DNA of 64,000 nt from Arthrobacter sp. TPD3018 (GCA_003075315.1 QDFQ01000001.1:1531998-1595997), one strand, 5' to 3'. Shown: positions 53,504 through 63,545, counted from the stretch's first letter. Program-made: numbers and translations. The notes: generated from the letters alone by a model not told the origin.

Positions 53504-53994
53504 CCGATCCCGCCACCCTGCCCTATCGCCCCTGCGCCGGCGTGATGCTGCTGAACCGCGAAGGCAAGGTCTTCGTCGGACAGCGGATCGATACGACGCT
53601 GGAGGCGTGGCAGATGCCGCAGGGCGGGATCGATCCGGGCGAAGAGGCCTATGACGCCGCGGTGCGCGAGCTGGGCGAGGAAACGGGCGTCGCGCCGCAT
53701 CATGTCGAACTGATCGTCGAGGCGCCGCAGGACTTTTTGTACGACCTGCCGCCCGACATGATCGGGAAGGTGTGGAAGGGCAAGTGGCGGGGGCAGCGGC
53801 AGCGCTGGTTCCTGTTCCGCTTCCTGGGCGAGGACCGCGACATCGATATCGCGACCGAGCATCAGGAGTTTCGCGCCTGGCGATGGAGCGACCCTGCCGA
53901 CCTGCCGACGATGATCGTGCCGTTCAAGCGGGCGCTATACGAGGACGTGCTCGCCGCGTTCGCGCCTCATCTCGCCGCAGCGGACCCGCGCTGA
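53500..53994 (+). CDS. rppH: RNA pyrophosphohydrolase (Nudix)
   Basis: A 164-residue Nudix hydrolase with the complete box GGIDPGEEAYDAAVRELGEETG (residues 39-60; only the ends are discriminating), YRPCAGVMLLNREGKVFVGQR at the start and KGKWRGQRQRWFLFRF as the RppH-specific RNA-contact block. It converts 5'-triphosphate mRNA ends to monophosphate and so starts RNA decay. ATG 53500 lies inside the esterase stop codon. Confidence 0.93.
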   Translation: MTDPATLPYRPCAGVMLLNREGKVFVGQRIDTTLEAWQMPQGGIDPGEEAYDAAVRELGEETGVAPHHVELIVEAPQDFLYDLPPDMIGKVWKGKWRGQRQRWFLFRFLGEDRDIDIATEHQEFRAWRWSDPADLPTMIVPFKRALYEDVLAAFAPHLAAADPR

Positions 53995-54043
53995 CCTGCG
54001 TTGGGGGGTGTCAGGCGCGCGACGAACGGCTAGAGCGCCGGAT

Positions 54044-54973
54044 GTGCGCGCTACCTTGCTCCTTTCGCTGTGCCTTGCCCCCCTGCTGATCGCCAATGCG
54101 CCGGTCGCCGATGGCGGCCAGCCGGACGACACCAAGGTGCCGATCCCCGCAGCGATCCGATCGATGCTGGATGCCGCGATCGAAAGCGGCAACGACGGCG
54201 ACGTCTCGGTCGTGGTCAAATATGCGCGGCTGGCCGACCCGGCGAGCGCCGACGCGGTGCTCGCCATTGCGCAGAAGTGGCGCAACGATCGGGCGCAGGC
54301 GCGGCAGACCACGATCAGGCAGGCCAGCATGTTCGACCTGTGGAGCGGCCGCGCGGAGCTGGGCGGTTACATCACCACCGGCAATACCGAGAGCAAGGGC
54401 GGATCGGCGATCCTCGACCTGACGCGCGAGGGGTTGCAGTGGCGCCACAAGTTCCACGTGCAGGCGGATTATCAGGAAAACGCCAACATCACGACGCGCG
54501 AACATTACCTCGCGAGCTACGAACCCAATTACAAGATCAACGACCGCCTCTACGCCTATGGCGCCGCGCAATATGAGGCGGACCGGTTCCTGGGCTATTA
54601 CAACCGCTATTCGGCGTCGGCCGGGGCGGGCTATAGCGCGATCAAGAGCCCCAAGGTGCGGCTCGACGTCGAGCTCGGCCCAGCGTTCCGCCAGACGCAT
54701 TTCACCGACGAGACCCGGCAGAGCAATATCGCCGCGCGCGGGACGCTGGCGTTCAACTGGCGCTTGCTGCCCGGCCTGTCGGTGACGCAGAACGCCTCCG
54801 CTTACGTGCAGAGCGCCAATTCGACGCTGAGCGGCACGAGCGCACTGAATGCGAAGCTGATCGGGCCTCTGTCCGCTGCGTTTTCGTATAATGTGCAATA
54901 TGAAAGCGAGCCGCCGGTGAAGTCCAAGAACACCGACACGATCGGCCGGGCGTCGCTGGTCTATACCTTCTGA
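54044..54973 (+). CDS. DUF481 outer-membrane beta-barrel protein (YdiY-like)
   Basis: A 309-residue protein. GTG 54044 begins a signal peptide (RATLLLSLCLAPLLIANA). After a helical stretch (residues 35-90) the C-terminal 200 residues are alternating amphipathic strands: LGGYITTGNTESKGGSAILD is the DUF481 start, and the protein ends in an aromatic residue (ASLVYTF), as outer-membrane barrels do. DUF481/YdiY proteins are annotated as salt-inducible; the function is not known. An earlier in-frame GTG at 54008 is less likely because it precedes the signal. Confidence 0.85.
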   Translation: MRATLLLSLCLAPLLIANAPVADGGQPDDTKVPIPAAIRSMLDAAIESGNDGDVSVVVKYARLADPASADAVLAIAQKWRNDRAQARQTTIRQASMFDLWSGRAELGGYITTGNTESKGGSAILDLTREGLQWRHKFHVQADYQENANITTREHYLASYEPNYKINDRLYAYGAAQYEADRFLGYYNRYSASAGAGYSAIKSPKVRLDVELGPAFRQTHFTDETRQSNIAARGTLAFNWRLLPGLSVTQNASAYVQSANSTLSGTSALNAKLIGPLSAAFSYNVQYESEPPVKSKNTDTIGRASLVYTF

Positions 54974-55015
54974 ACCTGGTTTCATCGGAGACCATATTCG
55001 ACTAGCCTCGCTGCG

Positions 55016-56221
55016 ATGAGAGGCATGTCGAACGACGAACGCGCCTTGGTCGAGCGGATCGACCAGGCGGCGATGCTGGCGCAGGTCGAGCGCTGGGCGG
55101 GGGTAAACAGCGGTACGCGTAACCTGACTGGCGTCGGCCAGATGGCCGCACTGCTTGCCGATGCCTTTGCGGTGCTGCCCGGCGAGATCGTGATGGTCGA
55201 ACCGGAGCCGGTCGAGGCGGTGGCGCCAGACGGCACCGTCGCCGCGCTGGCGCATGGCCATCACCTGCACCTGCGGGTCCGGCCCGAGGCGCCGGTCCGC
55301 ATGCTGTTCACCGGGCATATGGATACGGTCTATCCCGTCGATCATCCATTCCAGACGCTGACCCACCGCGACGACGGCACGATCAACGGGCCAGGTACGG
55401 CGGATATGAAGGGTGGAATCGCGGTGATGCTCGCCGCGCTGACCGCCGTGGAGGCCGGGGGCGCCGATGGCTTCGGCTATGACGTCGTCATCAATTCGGA
55501 CGAGGAGACGGGGTCGCTCTCGTCCGCCGGGTTGCTCGCGAGGGCGGCGCGGGGGGCGGTCGCGGCGCTGACCTACGAACCGGCGCTCCCCGACGGGACA
55601 TTGGCCGGCGCACGCGGCGGCACGGGCAATTTTTCCATCGTGATCCGCGGGCGGAGCGCGCATGCGGGCCGCAACCCCGAAGAGGGACGCAATGCGATCG
55701 TTGCCGCCGCCGCGCTGGCGGTACGGCTGTCGGAGGCGGGCGGGCCGGGCCTGTCGGTCAATCCGGCGCGGATCGACGGCGGCGGGCCGAACAACGTCGT
55801 GCCCGACCTCGCCATCCTGCGCGTCAACTTCCGCCCCGCCGCCGCGGATGCGATCGCGCGGGCGCAGGCCGCGATCGACGAGAGCGTCGCCGCCGTCGCC
55901 GCAGCGCATGACGTGCGGATCGAGGTGCATGGCCGCTTCAATCGCCCGCCCAAGCCGATCGATGCCGGCGCCGAACGCCTGTTCGCCTGCGTCGCGGACG
56001 CCGGCGCGGATCTGGGCCTCAGCATCGGCTGGCGTGCGACCGGGGGCGTGTGCGACGGCAATAACATTGCGGCGGCCGGCGTGCCGGTGGTCGACACGAT
56101 GGGCGTGCGCGGCGGCGCGATCCATTCGGCGGACGAGTTTATGATCGTCGACAGCCTCGCCGAACGCGCGGCGCTGTCGGCGCTCACCATCAGTCGTATC
56201 GTGCAGCGGGGACGGCCATGA
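55016..56221 (+). CDS. M20-family metallohydrolase linked to arginine catabolism
   Basis: A 401-residue dinuclear zinc aminoacylase/carboxypeptidase: MLFTGHMDTVYP (His, Asp), NGPGTADMKGGIAVML (bridging Asp), VINSDEETGSLSS (Glu-Glu), the dimerisation-domain RGRSAHAGRNPEEGRNAI and the final ligand His in GGAIHSADEF. The residue pattern is that of ArgE/CPG2-type enzymes. It overlaps astA by four bases and precedes astB, so it probably removes succinyl from an intermediate of that pathway; inference. The start is ATG 55016 or 55025 (MSNDER). Confidence 0.85.
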   Translation: MRGMSNDERALVERIDQAAMLAQVERWAGVNSGTRNLTGVGQMAALLADAFAVLPGEIVMVEPEPVEAVAPDGTVAALAHGHHLHLRVRPEAPVRMLFTGHMDTVYPVDHPFQTLTHRDDGTINGPGTADMKGGIAVMLAALTAVEAGGADGFGYDVVINSDEETGSLSSAGLLARAARGAVAALTYEPALPDGTLAGARGGTGNFSIVIRGRSAHAGRNPEEGRNAIVAAAALAVRLSEAGGPGLSVNPARIDGGGPNNVVPDLAILRVNFRPAAADAIARAQAAIDESVAAVAAAHDVRIEVHGRFNRPPKPIDAGAERLFACVADAGADLGLSIGWRATGGVCDGNNIAAAGVPVVDTMGVRGGAIHSADEFMIVDSLAERAALSALTISRIVQRGRP

Positions 56222-57234
56222 CCTTTCGCATTCGGGCCGCGCGCGCCGACGATCTGCAGCATCTGTATGAAATGGCGAAGCTGACCGGCGGGGGGTTCAC
56301 CAACCTGCCGCCCGACCGCAAGGCGTTGCGCACGAAGCTGGACCGCAGCGGCGAGGCCTTCGCGCGCGACGATGGGCCAATCACGGACGAGCTGTTCGTC
56401 CTGATGCTGGAGAATGGCGAGACGGGCGAGGTGCGCGGCACCTGCCAGCTGTTCACGCAGGTGGGGCAGAAACACCCTTTCTACAGCTATCGCCTGGGTA
56501 CGCTGACGCAGCACAGCAAGGAACTGGAGCGCACGTTTCGCGCGGAAATGCTGGCGCTAACCACCGATCTGGAGGGCGCGTGCGAGGTCGGCGGGCTGTT
56601 CCTGCATCCGGGCGAGCGCGCGGGTGGGCTCGGCCTGTTGCTCGCGCGCAGCCGCTATCTGTTCATCCGCGCGCATCGGGCGCGCTTCGCCGATCGGATC
56701 CTCGCCGAATTGCGCGGGATCATCGACGAAGCGGGTGGATCACCGTTCTGGGACGGTCTGGCGGGGCGCTTCTTCGGCATGAATTTTCAGGACGCCGACC
56801 AATTCAATGCGACGCACGGCCACCAGTTTATTGCCGACCTGATGCCCAAGCATCCGATCTATACCGCGATGCTATCCGAAGCGGCACGCGCGGTGATCGG
56901 CCTGCCGCATCCGAGCGGGCGGGCGGCGATGCGGATGCTGGAGAATGAGGGTTTTCACTATGAAAACTACATCGATATCTTCGATGGCGGACCGACGATG
57001 ACGGCGCGGACCGACCGGGTGCGCACGATCGAGAGCGCGCGCGACTGCCCGGTGATCGCGATCGACGACGATGGCGGGGACGAGGCGTTGGTCGCCACTG
57101 GGCGGCTGCAGGACTTCCGGTGCGCGTCCGGGCATGTCCGCATGGTCGGCGACGGCGTGGTGCTGTCGTCCGACTGCGCCAAGGTGCTGGGCGTGCAGCC
57201 CGACGATCGCGTCCTGTTCGCATCGCGGTGGTAA
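56218..57234 (+). CDS. astA: Arginine N-succinyltransferase
   Basis: A 338-residue AstA: IRAARADDLQHLYEMAKLTGGGFTNLP start, YSYRLGTLTQHSKEL, CEVGGLFLHPGERAGGLGLLLARSRYLF and the late FMNF-like GMNFQDADQFNA. It transfers succinyl from succinyl-CoA to arginine, the first step of the ammonia-producing AST pathway. Its start lies in the stop of the M20 gene, and astB begins two bases after its stop, so the three are one transcription unit. Confidence 0.95.
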   Translation: MTFRIRAARADDLQHLYEMAKLTGGGFTNLPPDRKALRTKLDRSGEAFARDDGPITDELFVLMLENGETGEVRGTCQLFTQVGQKHPFYSYRLGTLTQHSKELERTFRAEMLALTTDLEGACEVGGLFLHPGERAGGLGLLLARSRYLFIRAHRARFADRILAELRGIIDEAGGSPFWDGLAGRFFGMNFQDADQFNATHGHQFIADLMPKHPIYTAMLSEAARAVIGLPHPSGRAAMRMLENEGFHYENYIDIFDGGPTMTARTDRVRTIESARDCPVIAIDDDGGDEALVATGRLQDFRCASGHVRMVGDGVVLSSDCAKVLGVQPDDRVLFASRW

Positions 57235-57236
57235 GC

Positions 57237-58499
57237 ATGCTGACCGAAATCAACTTCGACGGGATCGTCGGGCCGAGCCACAATTATGCCGGTCTGTCGG
57301 CGGGCAACCTCGCCGCGACGGCGCATGCCGGACAGGCGTCGCAGCCGCGCGCGGCGGCCTTGCAGGGCCTCGACAAGATGCGGCGCAATCTGGCGCTGGG
57401 GCTGACGCAGGGTGTGCTGCTGCCGCATCGTCGGCCGGACCATCGCTGGCTGGCGAGCCTGTCGACCGACTATGCGGGCGCCCCTGCCCTGTTGCAGGCG
57501 CAGGCGATGTCGGCATCGGCGATGTGGGCGGCCAATGCCGCGACCGTCTCGCCTGCGCCGGATACGGCGGACGGCCGCTGCCATCTGTCGGTCGCCAATC
57601 TGATGACGATGCCGCATCGCAGCCACGAATGGCCCGAAACGCTGGCGCAGTTGCGCACCGCCTTTGCGCACGACGCCTTTGCGGTGCATGGGCCCATCCC
57701 CGCACCGTTTGGCGACGAGGGCGCGGCCAATCATATGCGGCTGTGCGCGCGTTATGACGCGCCAGGCGTCGAGGTGTTCGTCTATACGCTGCCCGGCGGC
57801 CCCTTCCCCGCGCGCCAGCATCCGACGGCGAGCGAGGCGATCGCGCGCGCGCATGGGCTGTCGCCGGAACGCACGCTGTTCGTGCAGCAATCGGCGGAGG
57901 CGGTGGCGGCGGGCGCATTCCACAACGACGTCGTCGCGGTCGCCAACGAACGCGTGCTCTTCGCGCACGAGCTGGCCTTTGCCGACAAGGACGGCTTCTA
58001 CGCCGACCTGCGCCGCCTGCTGCCCGAGGTGGAGATCGTCGAGGTGCCGGCCAGCGAGGTGAGCCTGGCCGATGCCATCGCCTCCTACCTGTTCAACGCC
58101 CAGCTCGTCACGACGGCTGACGGGCCGACGCTGGTCGTGCCGATGGAAGCGCGGGCCAATGCTGCCGTCTGGGACTGGCTGGAGCGGCATCAGGCCGGCA
58201 ACGGGCCGATCCGCCGGGTCGAGACGGTCGACGTCACGCAGTCGATGGCAAACGGCGGCGGGCCGGCATGCCTGCGGTTGCGGGTGGTCGCTGACCCGGA
58301 GACGGTCGATCCGCGTTTCCTGGTCGATGCGGCGAAGCTCGACGCCATCGAAGCGGTGGTGCGGCGTTGGTGGCCGGAGGCGATCGATCCGGCAGCGCTG
58401 GGCGATGCGGCGCTGGTTCGAGACGTCGAAGCCGCACACAAACAGCTGTTGGATGCGCTGAACCTGTCGGGTTACTTTACTGTTAACCACAAGCGTTAA
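57237..58499 (+). CDS. astB: N-succinylarginine dihydrolase
   Basis: A 420-residue guanidine-group-modifying enzyme: FDGIVGPSHNYAGLSAGNLA start, AANAATVSPAPDTADG, NEGAANHMRLC-like DEGAANHMRLCARYD and the catalytic C345 in GGGPACLRLRV. It hydrolyses succinylarginine to succinylornithine, two ammonia and CO2. ATG 57237 is used; the in-frame extension upstream overlaps astA. astC, astD and astE are not in the window. Confidence 0.95.
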   Translation: MLTEINFDGIVGPSHNYAGLSAGNLAATAHAGQASQPRAAALQGLDKMRRNLALGLTQGVLLPHRRPDHRWLASLSTDYAGAPALLQAQAMSASAMWAANAATVSPAPDTADGRCHLSVANLMTMPHRSHEWPETLAQLRTAFAHDAFAVHGPIPAPFGDEGAANHMRLCARYDAPGVEVFVYTLPGGPFPARQHPTASEAIARAHGLSPERTLFVQQSAEAVAAGAFHNDVVAVANERVLFAHELAFADKDGFYADLRRLLPEVEIVEVPASEVSLADAIASYLFNAQLVTTADGPTLVVPMEARANAAVWDWLERHQAGNGPIRRVETVDVTQSMANGGGPACLRLRVVADPETVDPRFLVDAAKLDAIEAVVRRWWPEAIDPAALGDAALVRDVEAAHKQLLDALNLSGYFTVNHKR

Positions 58500-58552
58500 G
58501 TCGCGAAGTGCGGAAATCCGCCATTGGCGCGCGGCTTGCTTAACCTTTTGCT

Positions 58553-58786
58553 ATGTGGACCCGCATCAGACGCCTCTTCACCATCAAGACCAAGTTCGAG
58601 GCGTTCGTCATCATCTATGGCCTCGCCATGGGGGCGGTGGAGCGCGGCATGCATTACCTGCAGCAATATCCCGGCTGGCAGGGGTGGATGCTGTTCTGCT
58701 GCTGCCCGATCGCGGTGTTCATGGTCGGCGGCGTGCTGATCGATTCGGTCGAGCGGCGACGCGAAGAGTGGGGCCAGCCGGAATAG
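58553..58786 (+). CDS. Small two-helix inner-membrane protein
   Basis: A 77-residue protein with two hydrophobic segments ([20 protein letters not shown] and [19 protein letters not shown]) and basic/acidic ends ([23 protein letters not shown]). I do not recognise the family by a catalytic motif; related short proteins are frequent in sphingomonads. The triple Cys in helix 2 is odd. It lies between astB and cysD on the same strand and may be an independent unit. Confidence 0.62.
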   Translation: MWTRIRRLFTIKTKFEAFVIIYGLAMGAVERGMHYLQQYPGWQGWMLFCCCPIAVFMVGGVLIDSVERRREEWGQPE

Positions 58787-58844
58787 GGGCGCCCCAAGGA
58801 TAAGTTGGTCGCATCGCGCGAACGGAGGCTTATCTGGAAGCTCC

Positions 58845-59744
58845 ATGAGCGGGCTTACCCATTTACAGCGGCTGGAAGCCGAGAGCATTCACATCATGCG
58901 CGAGGTCGTCGCCGAGGCGGAGCGGCCGGTGATGCTGTATTCGGTCGGCAAGGATTCGGCGGTGATGCTGCATCTGGCCAAAAAGGCGTTCTTTCCGGCG
59001 CGACCACCCTTCCCGCTGCTGCATGTCGATACGACGTGGAAGTTCCGCGCCATGTATGCGCTGCGTGACAAGGCGGCGGCGGATGCGGGGATGGAGCTGA
59101 TCGTCCACAAGAACCCGGAGGCGGAGGCCGCGGGGATCAACCCTTTCGACCATGGCAGCCGGCATACCGATCTGTGGAAGACCGAAGGGCTGAAGCAGGC
59201 GCTGAAGGCGGGCGGCTATGACGTCGCTTTCGGCGGGGCGCGGCGCGACGAGGAAAAATCGCGTGCGAAAGAGCGCATCTTTTCTTTCCGCTCGGCGAGC
59301 CAGGGCTGGGATCCCAAGGCGCAGCGGCCCGAGCTGTGGAACCTGTACAATGCCCGCATCCATCGCGGCGAGAGCATCCGCGTGTTTCCGCTGTCCAACT
59401 GGACCGAGCTGGATATCTGGCAATATATCCTGCGCGAGAGGATCGAGATCGTACCGCTCTATTTCGCCGCGCCGCGTCCGACGGTGGAGCGCGACGGCAT
59501 GCTGCTGATGGTGGACGACGATCGCTTTCGCCTGGCGCCCGGCGAAGTGCCGGTCGAACGCTCGATCCGGTTTCGCACACTCGGCTGCTATCCGTTGACC
59601 GGCGCCGTGGAAAGCGAGGCGGCGACGCTGCCGCAGGTGATCCAGGAAATGCTGCTGACCACCACCAGCGAACGCCAGGGCCGCGCCATCGATCACGATC
59701 AGGCCGCGAGCATGGAGAAGAAGAAGCGCGAGGGGTATTTCTGA
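58845..59744 (+). CDS. cysD: Sulfate adenylyltransferase subunit 2
   Basis: A 299-residue PP-loop ATPase. The PP-loop is [16 protein letters not shown], with [33 protein letters not shown] and [15 protein letters not shown], all of CysD. With CysN it makes adenosine phosphosulfate from ATP and sulfate. ATG 58845 has GGAAG close by. It is followed by a 157-base spacer with a repeat, then cysNC. Confidence 0.96.
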   Translation: MSGLTHLQRLEAESIHIMREVVAEAERPVMLYSVGKDSAVMLHLAKKAFFPARPPFPLLHVDTTWKFRAMYALRDKAAADAGMELIVHKNPEAEAAGINPFDHGSRHTDLWKTEGLKQALKAGGYDVAFGGARRDEEKSRAKERIFSFRSASQGWDPKAQRPELWNLYNARIHRGESIRVFPLSNWTELDIWQYILRERIEIVPLYFAAPRPTVERDGMLLMVDDDRFRLAPGEVPVERSIRFRTLGCYPLTGAVESEAATLPQVIQEMLLTTTSERQGRAIDHDQAASMEKKKREGYF

Positions 59745-59760
59745 TGGCTGCCGTCACGAC

Positions 59761-59900
59761 ATTCCTGCCCCGCCAAGGGGAGGTGACAGTGCGCAACACT
59801 GACGGAGGGGGGCTTCCCCTTACGGTTTTGCTTGCGGTCCGCCCCCTCCACCATCGGGCTTTGCCCGGCGGTCCCCCTCCCCGTGCCGGGGAGGATCGGG
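59761..59900. repeat. Palindromic repeat of a second family; its right arm holds the cysN ribosome site
   Basis: The left arm 59761-59789 (CTGCCCCGCCAAGGGGAGG) and right arm 59871-59900 (CCTCCCCGTGCCGGGGAGG) are inverted and degenerate copies. An inner GGAGGGG/CCCCTCC pair lies between. The only purine-rich ribosome binding site for cysN, GGGGAGGA at 59888-59895, lies within the right arm. Confidence 0.7.
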
Positions 59901-59901
59901 C

Positions 59902-61815
59902 ATGACCGCTTACACACCGGATGCGCTGATCGCGGCGGATATCCATGCCTATCTCGACACGCATCAGACCAAGTCGATGCTGCGCTTCATCACCTGCGGG
60001 TCGGTGGATGACGGCAAGTCGACGCTGATCGGGCGGCTGTTGTACGATTCGAAGACGATCTTCGAAGATCAGTTGAGCCAGCTGGAAGCGGACAGCAAGC
60101 GCGTCGGCACGCAGGGGCAGAATATCGACTTCGCACTGCTGGTCGACGGGCTTGCCGCCGAGCGCGAGCAGGGCATTACGATCGACGTCGCCTACCGCTT
60201 CTTCGCGACCGAAAAACGCAAGTTCATCGTCGCCGATACGCCGGGCCACGAACAATATACGCGCAACATGGTGACGGGCGCGTCGACCGCCGATTGCGCG
60301 GTGATCCTGATCGACGCGCGCAAGGGCGTGCTGACTCAGACGCGGCGGCATTCGTTCCTCGCGCACCTGATCGGCATCCGCCAGATCGTGCTGGCGGTGA
60401 ACAAGATGGATCTGGTCGGCCATGATCAGGCGACGTTCGACGCGATCGTTGCCGACTATGCCGAATTCGCTCGCGGGATCGGGATCGAGGCGTTCACCGC
60501 CATTCCTTTGTCCGGCCTGACCGGCGCCAATATCACGACCCGGTCGGATGCCATGCCGTGGTATAGCGGCCCGGCGCTGCTGCCGCATTTGGAGGCGATC
60601 CCGGTCGACACCGATCGCGTCGCGGCGGGCCCGTTCCGGCTGCCGGTACAATGGGTGAACCGGCCGGACCTCGATTTCCGTGGCTTTGCCGGGACGATCG
60701 CCGGCGGTCGCCTCGCGGTGGGCGATGCGGTGCGGATCGTGCCCTCGGGCAAGACGACGCAGGTCGCACGGATCGTGACCTTCGATGGCGACCGTCAGAC
60801 GGCACAGGCGGGCGAAGCGGTGACTCTGGTGCTGGCCGACGAGGTGGATTGCTCGCGCGGCGACGTGATCGCCGCCGCCGACGCACCGCCCGAAGCGGCC
60901 AACCAGTTCGAGGCGACGATCGTCTGGCTGTCCGATACGGCGCTGGTGCCGGGCCGCGGCTATTGGCTGAAGATCGGCCCGCGGACGGTGGGCGCGAGCG
61001 TTCAGGCGCCGGGATATGTCGTCGACGTCAACACGCAGGCCCATCTGTCCGCGAAGACGCTCGAGCTCAACGACATCGGCGTCGCCGAGGTGTTCACCGA
61101 CGAGGGCATCGTGTTCGAGCCCTATGCGCGGAGCGCGGCGCTCGGTGGCTTCATCCTGATCGATCGCGAGACCAATGCGACGGTCGCGGCCGGGCTGATC
61201 CACCATGCGCTGCGCCGGTCGCAGAACGTGCATTGGCAGTCGGTCGATATCACGCGTGAGGCGCATGCGTGGCAGAAGGGGCAGTCGCCACGATTGCTCT
61301 GGTTCACCGGCCTGTCGGGATCGGGCAAGTCGACGATCGCCAATCTGGTCGAGAAGAAACTGCACGCGCTGGGGCGCCACAGTTTCCTGCTCGATGGCGA
61401 CAATGTGCGGCATGGCCTCAACCGCGACCTGGGCTTCAGCGATGCCGACCGGATCGAGAATATCCGCCGCGTCGGTGAGGTCGCCAAGCTGATGACCGAT
61501 GCGGGACTGATCGTGCTCACCGCCTTCATCTCCCCATTCCGCGCCGAGCGGCAGATGGTGCGCGGGATGCTGCCGCCGGGCGAGTTCGTCGAAATCTTCG
61601 TCGACACGCCGCTGGCTCAGGCGGAGGCGCGAGACGTGAAGGGCCTGTACGCCAAGGCACGGCGCGGCGAGATCGCGCACTTCACCGGCATTTCGAGCCC
61701 TTACGAAGCGCCGGATGCCCCGGATATTCGTATCGACACGACGCGCGAGAGCGCCGAGGATGCCGCCGAACGGATCGTCGAGCATGTGCTGGGCGTGTGG
61801 AGCTTCGAATTGTGA
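59902..61815 (+). CDS. cysN: Sulfate adenylyltransferase large subunit fused to APS kinase
   Basis: A 637-residue bifunctional CysNC. The EF-Tu-like GTPase part has GSVDDGKST (residues 33-41), [12 protein letters not shown] and NKMDLVG, followed by beta-barrel domains to about residue 455. The C-terminal APS kinase carries GLSGSGKS (470-477), [11 protein letters not shown] and [18 protein letters not shown] hydrolysis drives APS formation by CysD; the kinase part makes PAPS. ATG 59902 directly abuts a palindromic repeat. The stop overlaps the GTG of cysQ. Confidence 0.96.
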   Translation: MTAYTPDALIAADIHAYLDTHQTKSMLRFITCGSVDDGKSTLIGRLLYDSKTIFEDQLSQLEADSKRVGTQGQNIDFALLVDGLAAEREQGITIDVAYRFFATEKRKFIVADTPGHEQYTRNMVTGASTADCAVILIDARKGVLTQTRRHSFLAHLIGIRQIVLAVNKMDLVGHDQATFDAIVADYAEFARGIGIEAFTAIPLSGLTGANITTRSDAMPWYSGPALLPHLEAIPVDTDRVAAGPFRLPVQWVNRPDLDFRGFAGTIAGGRLAVGDAVRIVPSGKTTQVARIVTFDGDRQTAQAGEAVTLVLADEVDCSRGDVIAAADAPPEAANQFEATIVWLSDTALVPGRGYWLKIGPRTVGASVQAPGYVVDVNTQAHLSAKTLELNDIGVAEVFTDEGIVFEPYARSAALGGFILIDRETNATVAAGLIHHALRRSQNVHWQSVDITREAHAWQKGQSPRLLWFTGLSGSGKSTIANLVEKKLHALGRHSFLLDGDNVRHGLNRDLGFSDADRIENIRRVGEVAKLMTDAGLIVLTAFISPFRAERQMVRGMLPPGEFVEIFVDTPLAQAEARDVKGLYAKARRGEIAHFTGISSPYEAPDAPDIRIDTTRESAEDAAERIVEHVLGVWSFEL

Positions 61816-62561
61816 CCTTGCCTGTCCTGTCGGACGTCGAACTGGCCCGCAGCGTCGCGGAGGAGGCGGGGGCGCTGCTGCTCGCGATCCGCGCGCGCGG
61901 GGGTGCGCAGGGCAAGGCACTGGGCGATGCCGGCGACGCAGAGGCAAATACGCTGATCCTCGACCGGCTGCGCGCGGCGCGTCCGGACGATTTCATCCTG
62001 TCCGAAGAATCACTCGACGATCGGGCGCGGTGCGCGGCGGAGCGGGTGTGGATAGTCGACCCCCTCGATGGCACGCGTGATTATGCCGAGGGGCTGGACG
62101 ATTGGGCGGTGCATATCGGCCTTGCGATCGGTGGCCGTCCGGCGGTGGGCGCAGTCGCGGTGCCGGCGACGGGGCGCGTCTATACGACTGCCGAGGCGTG
62201 CTCGCGCCAGATCGTCTGCGGCGCGCCGCCGCGGATGGTGGTGAGCCGGACGCGAGCGACCGATATGGTGGAGCGCGTCGGCGTGGCGCTGGCGACGACG
62301 CGGGTCGGGATGGGGTCGGCGGGCGTCAAGGCGATGGCGGTGGTCGATGGACGCGCCGACATCTATCTGCACGACGGCGGACAGTATGAGTGGGACAATT
62401 GCGCGCCGGCCGCGGTGGCGCTGGCGGCCGGGCTCCATGCCTCGCGCATCGACGGCAGCCCCTTGGTCTATAATTGCGAGAACCCGCTGCTGCCCGATTT
62501 GCTGATCTGTCGGCCCGAACTTGCCGATCAGGTGCTGGCGGCGGTGGCCGCGCTACGCTGA
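61812..62561 (+). CDS. cysQ: 3'(2'),5'-bisphosphate nucleotidase
   Basis: A 249-residue inositol-phosphatase-fold enzyme: ILSEESLDD (metal-binding Glu pair), [11 protein letters not shown] (D83, D86), and [17 protein letters not shown] for the third metal Asp. It removes the 3'-phosphate from PAP left after PAPS use. The start is GTG 61812 in the cysNC stop (GTGA); an ATG at 61797 lies inside cysNC. Its position after cysNC fits the sulfur pathway better than inositol metabolism. Its 3' end overlaps the convergent transporter gene by nine bases. Confidence 0.92.
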   Translation: MTLPVLSDVELARSVAEEAGALLLAIRARGGAQGKALGDAGDAEANTLILDRLRAARPDDFILSEESLDDRARCAAERVWIVDPLDGTRDYAEGLDDWAVHIGLAIGGRPAVGAVAVPATGRVYTTAEACSRQIVCGAPPRMVVSRTRATDMVERVGVALATTRVGMGSAGVKAMAVVDGRADIYLHDGGQYEWDNCAPAAVALAAGLHASRIDGSPLVYNCENPLLPDLLICRPELADQVLAAVAALR

Positions 62562-63545
62562 GACGGCTTCGGCCTCGGCGAGGCTTGCGGCATTGGCGTA
62601 GCGGCGGGCGATGATCGCGCAGGCGATCAACTGGATCTGGTGGAACAGCATCACCGGCAGTAGCACCGCGCCGACCTGCGCCGCCGGAAACAGCACACCC
62701 GCCATCGGTACGCCCGACGCGAGGCTCTTCTTCGAACCGCAGAACAGCAGCACGATCTGGTCTTCGCGCGTGAAGCCGAGCGCACGGCCGGCGAGCCAGG
62801 TGAGGACCAGCACGATCGCGAGCAGCGCGACGCAGGCGGCGGCGATCAGCGCGAGATCGGCCGCGGAGACGCGGTGCCACAGCCCCTCGACCACCGCAGC
62901 ACCAAAGGCGGTGTAGACGACGAGCAGGATCGACCCGCGGTCGACGATGCCGACCAGCCCCTTATGCCGCCCGATGAAGCCGCCGATCCACGGGCGCAGC
63001 AGATGCCCGGCCACGAACGGGACCAGCAGTTGCAGCACGATCGATTCGACCGCGGCGAGGCTGATCCCCGCCTGTCCGCCGACGCCGCTCATCGTCAGCG
63101 CGACCAGCGCGGGCGTCAGCACGATGCCGATCAGGTTTGAAAAGGACGCGCTGCACACCGCCGCCGCGACATTGCCGCGCGCGATGGCGGTAAAGGCGAT
63201 CGAGGATTGCACGGTCGAGGGCAGCAGCGTCAGGAACACCATACCCGCCGCGACCGGTGCGGCGAGGCCGGGCAAGCGCCCGAACGCCAGCCCCAATAGC
63301 GGAAACACTGCAAAGGTCGTCGCGAGGACGGCGAGATGCAGCCGCCAGTTGCGCGCGCCCTGCCAGATCGCCTCGCGCGACAGCTTGGCGCCGTGCAGGA
63401 AGAACAGCAGCACGATCCCCGCATCCGCCACGATCCCCGCCACGCGCGCCCATTCGCCGCGCGCGGGCAGCACGCTCGCCAGCACGACGGTGCCGAGAAG
63501 CATGAGGATGAACGGTTCGACGAAGCTGAGGATACGGCGGATCAT
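62553..63545 (-). CDS. Bile acid:sodium symporter-family transporter (SBF-like)
   Basis: A 330-residue, very hydrophobic protein with about nine to ten helices. GIVLLFFLHGAKLSREAIWQ and FLTLLPSTVQSSIAFTAIARGN belong to the SBF-like (YfeH/PF13593) group, where the crossed helices bind sodium. NLIGIVLTPALVALTM follows. Bacterial members import organic anions with sodium; the actual substrate is unknown. It converges on cysQ, and a hairpin lies between it and the tRNA gene upstream. Confidence 0.87.
   Translation of the reverse strand: MIRRILSFVEPFILMLLGTVVLASVLPARGEWARVAGIVADAGIVLLFFLHGAKLSREAIWQGARNWRLHLAVLATTFAVFPLLGLAFGRLPGLAAPVAAGMVFLTLLPSTVQSSIAFTAIARGNVAAAVCSASFSNLIGIVLTPALVALTMSGVGGQAGISLAAVESIVLQLLVPFVAGHLLRPWIGGFIGRHKGLVGIVDRGSILLVVYTAFGAAVVEGLWHRVSAADLALIAAACVALLAIVLVLTWLAGRALGFTREDQIVLLFCGSKKSLASGVPMAGVLFPAAQVGAVLLPVMLFHQIQLIACAIIARRYANAASLAEAEAVSA

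Noticed and set aside
58799..58834. GATAAG/CTTATC dyad upstream of cysD as a sulfur regulator site
   Set aside because: Arms are only six bases and 24 bases apart, with no match to a known sulfur regulator motif.
59745..59905. Open frame between cysD and cysN
   Set aside because: The DNA is a palindromic repeat, and the frame overlaps cysD in another phase without homologous features.
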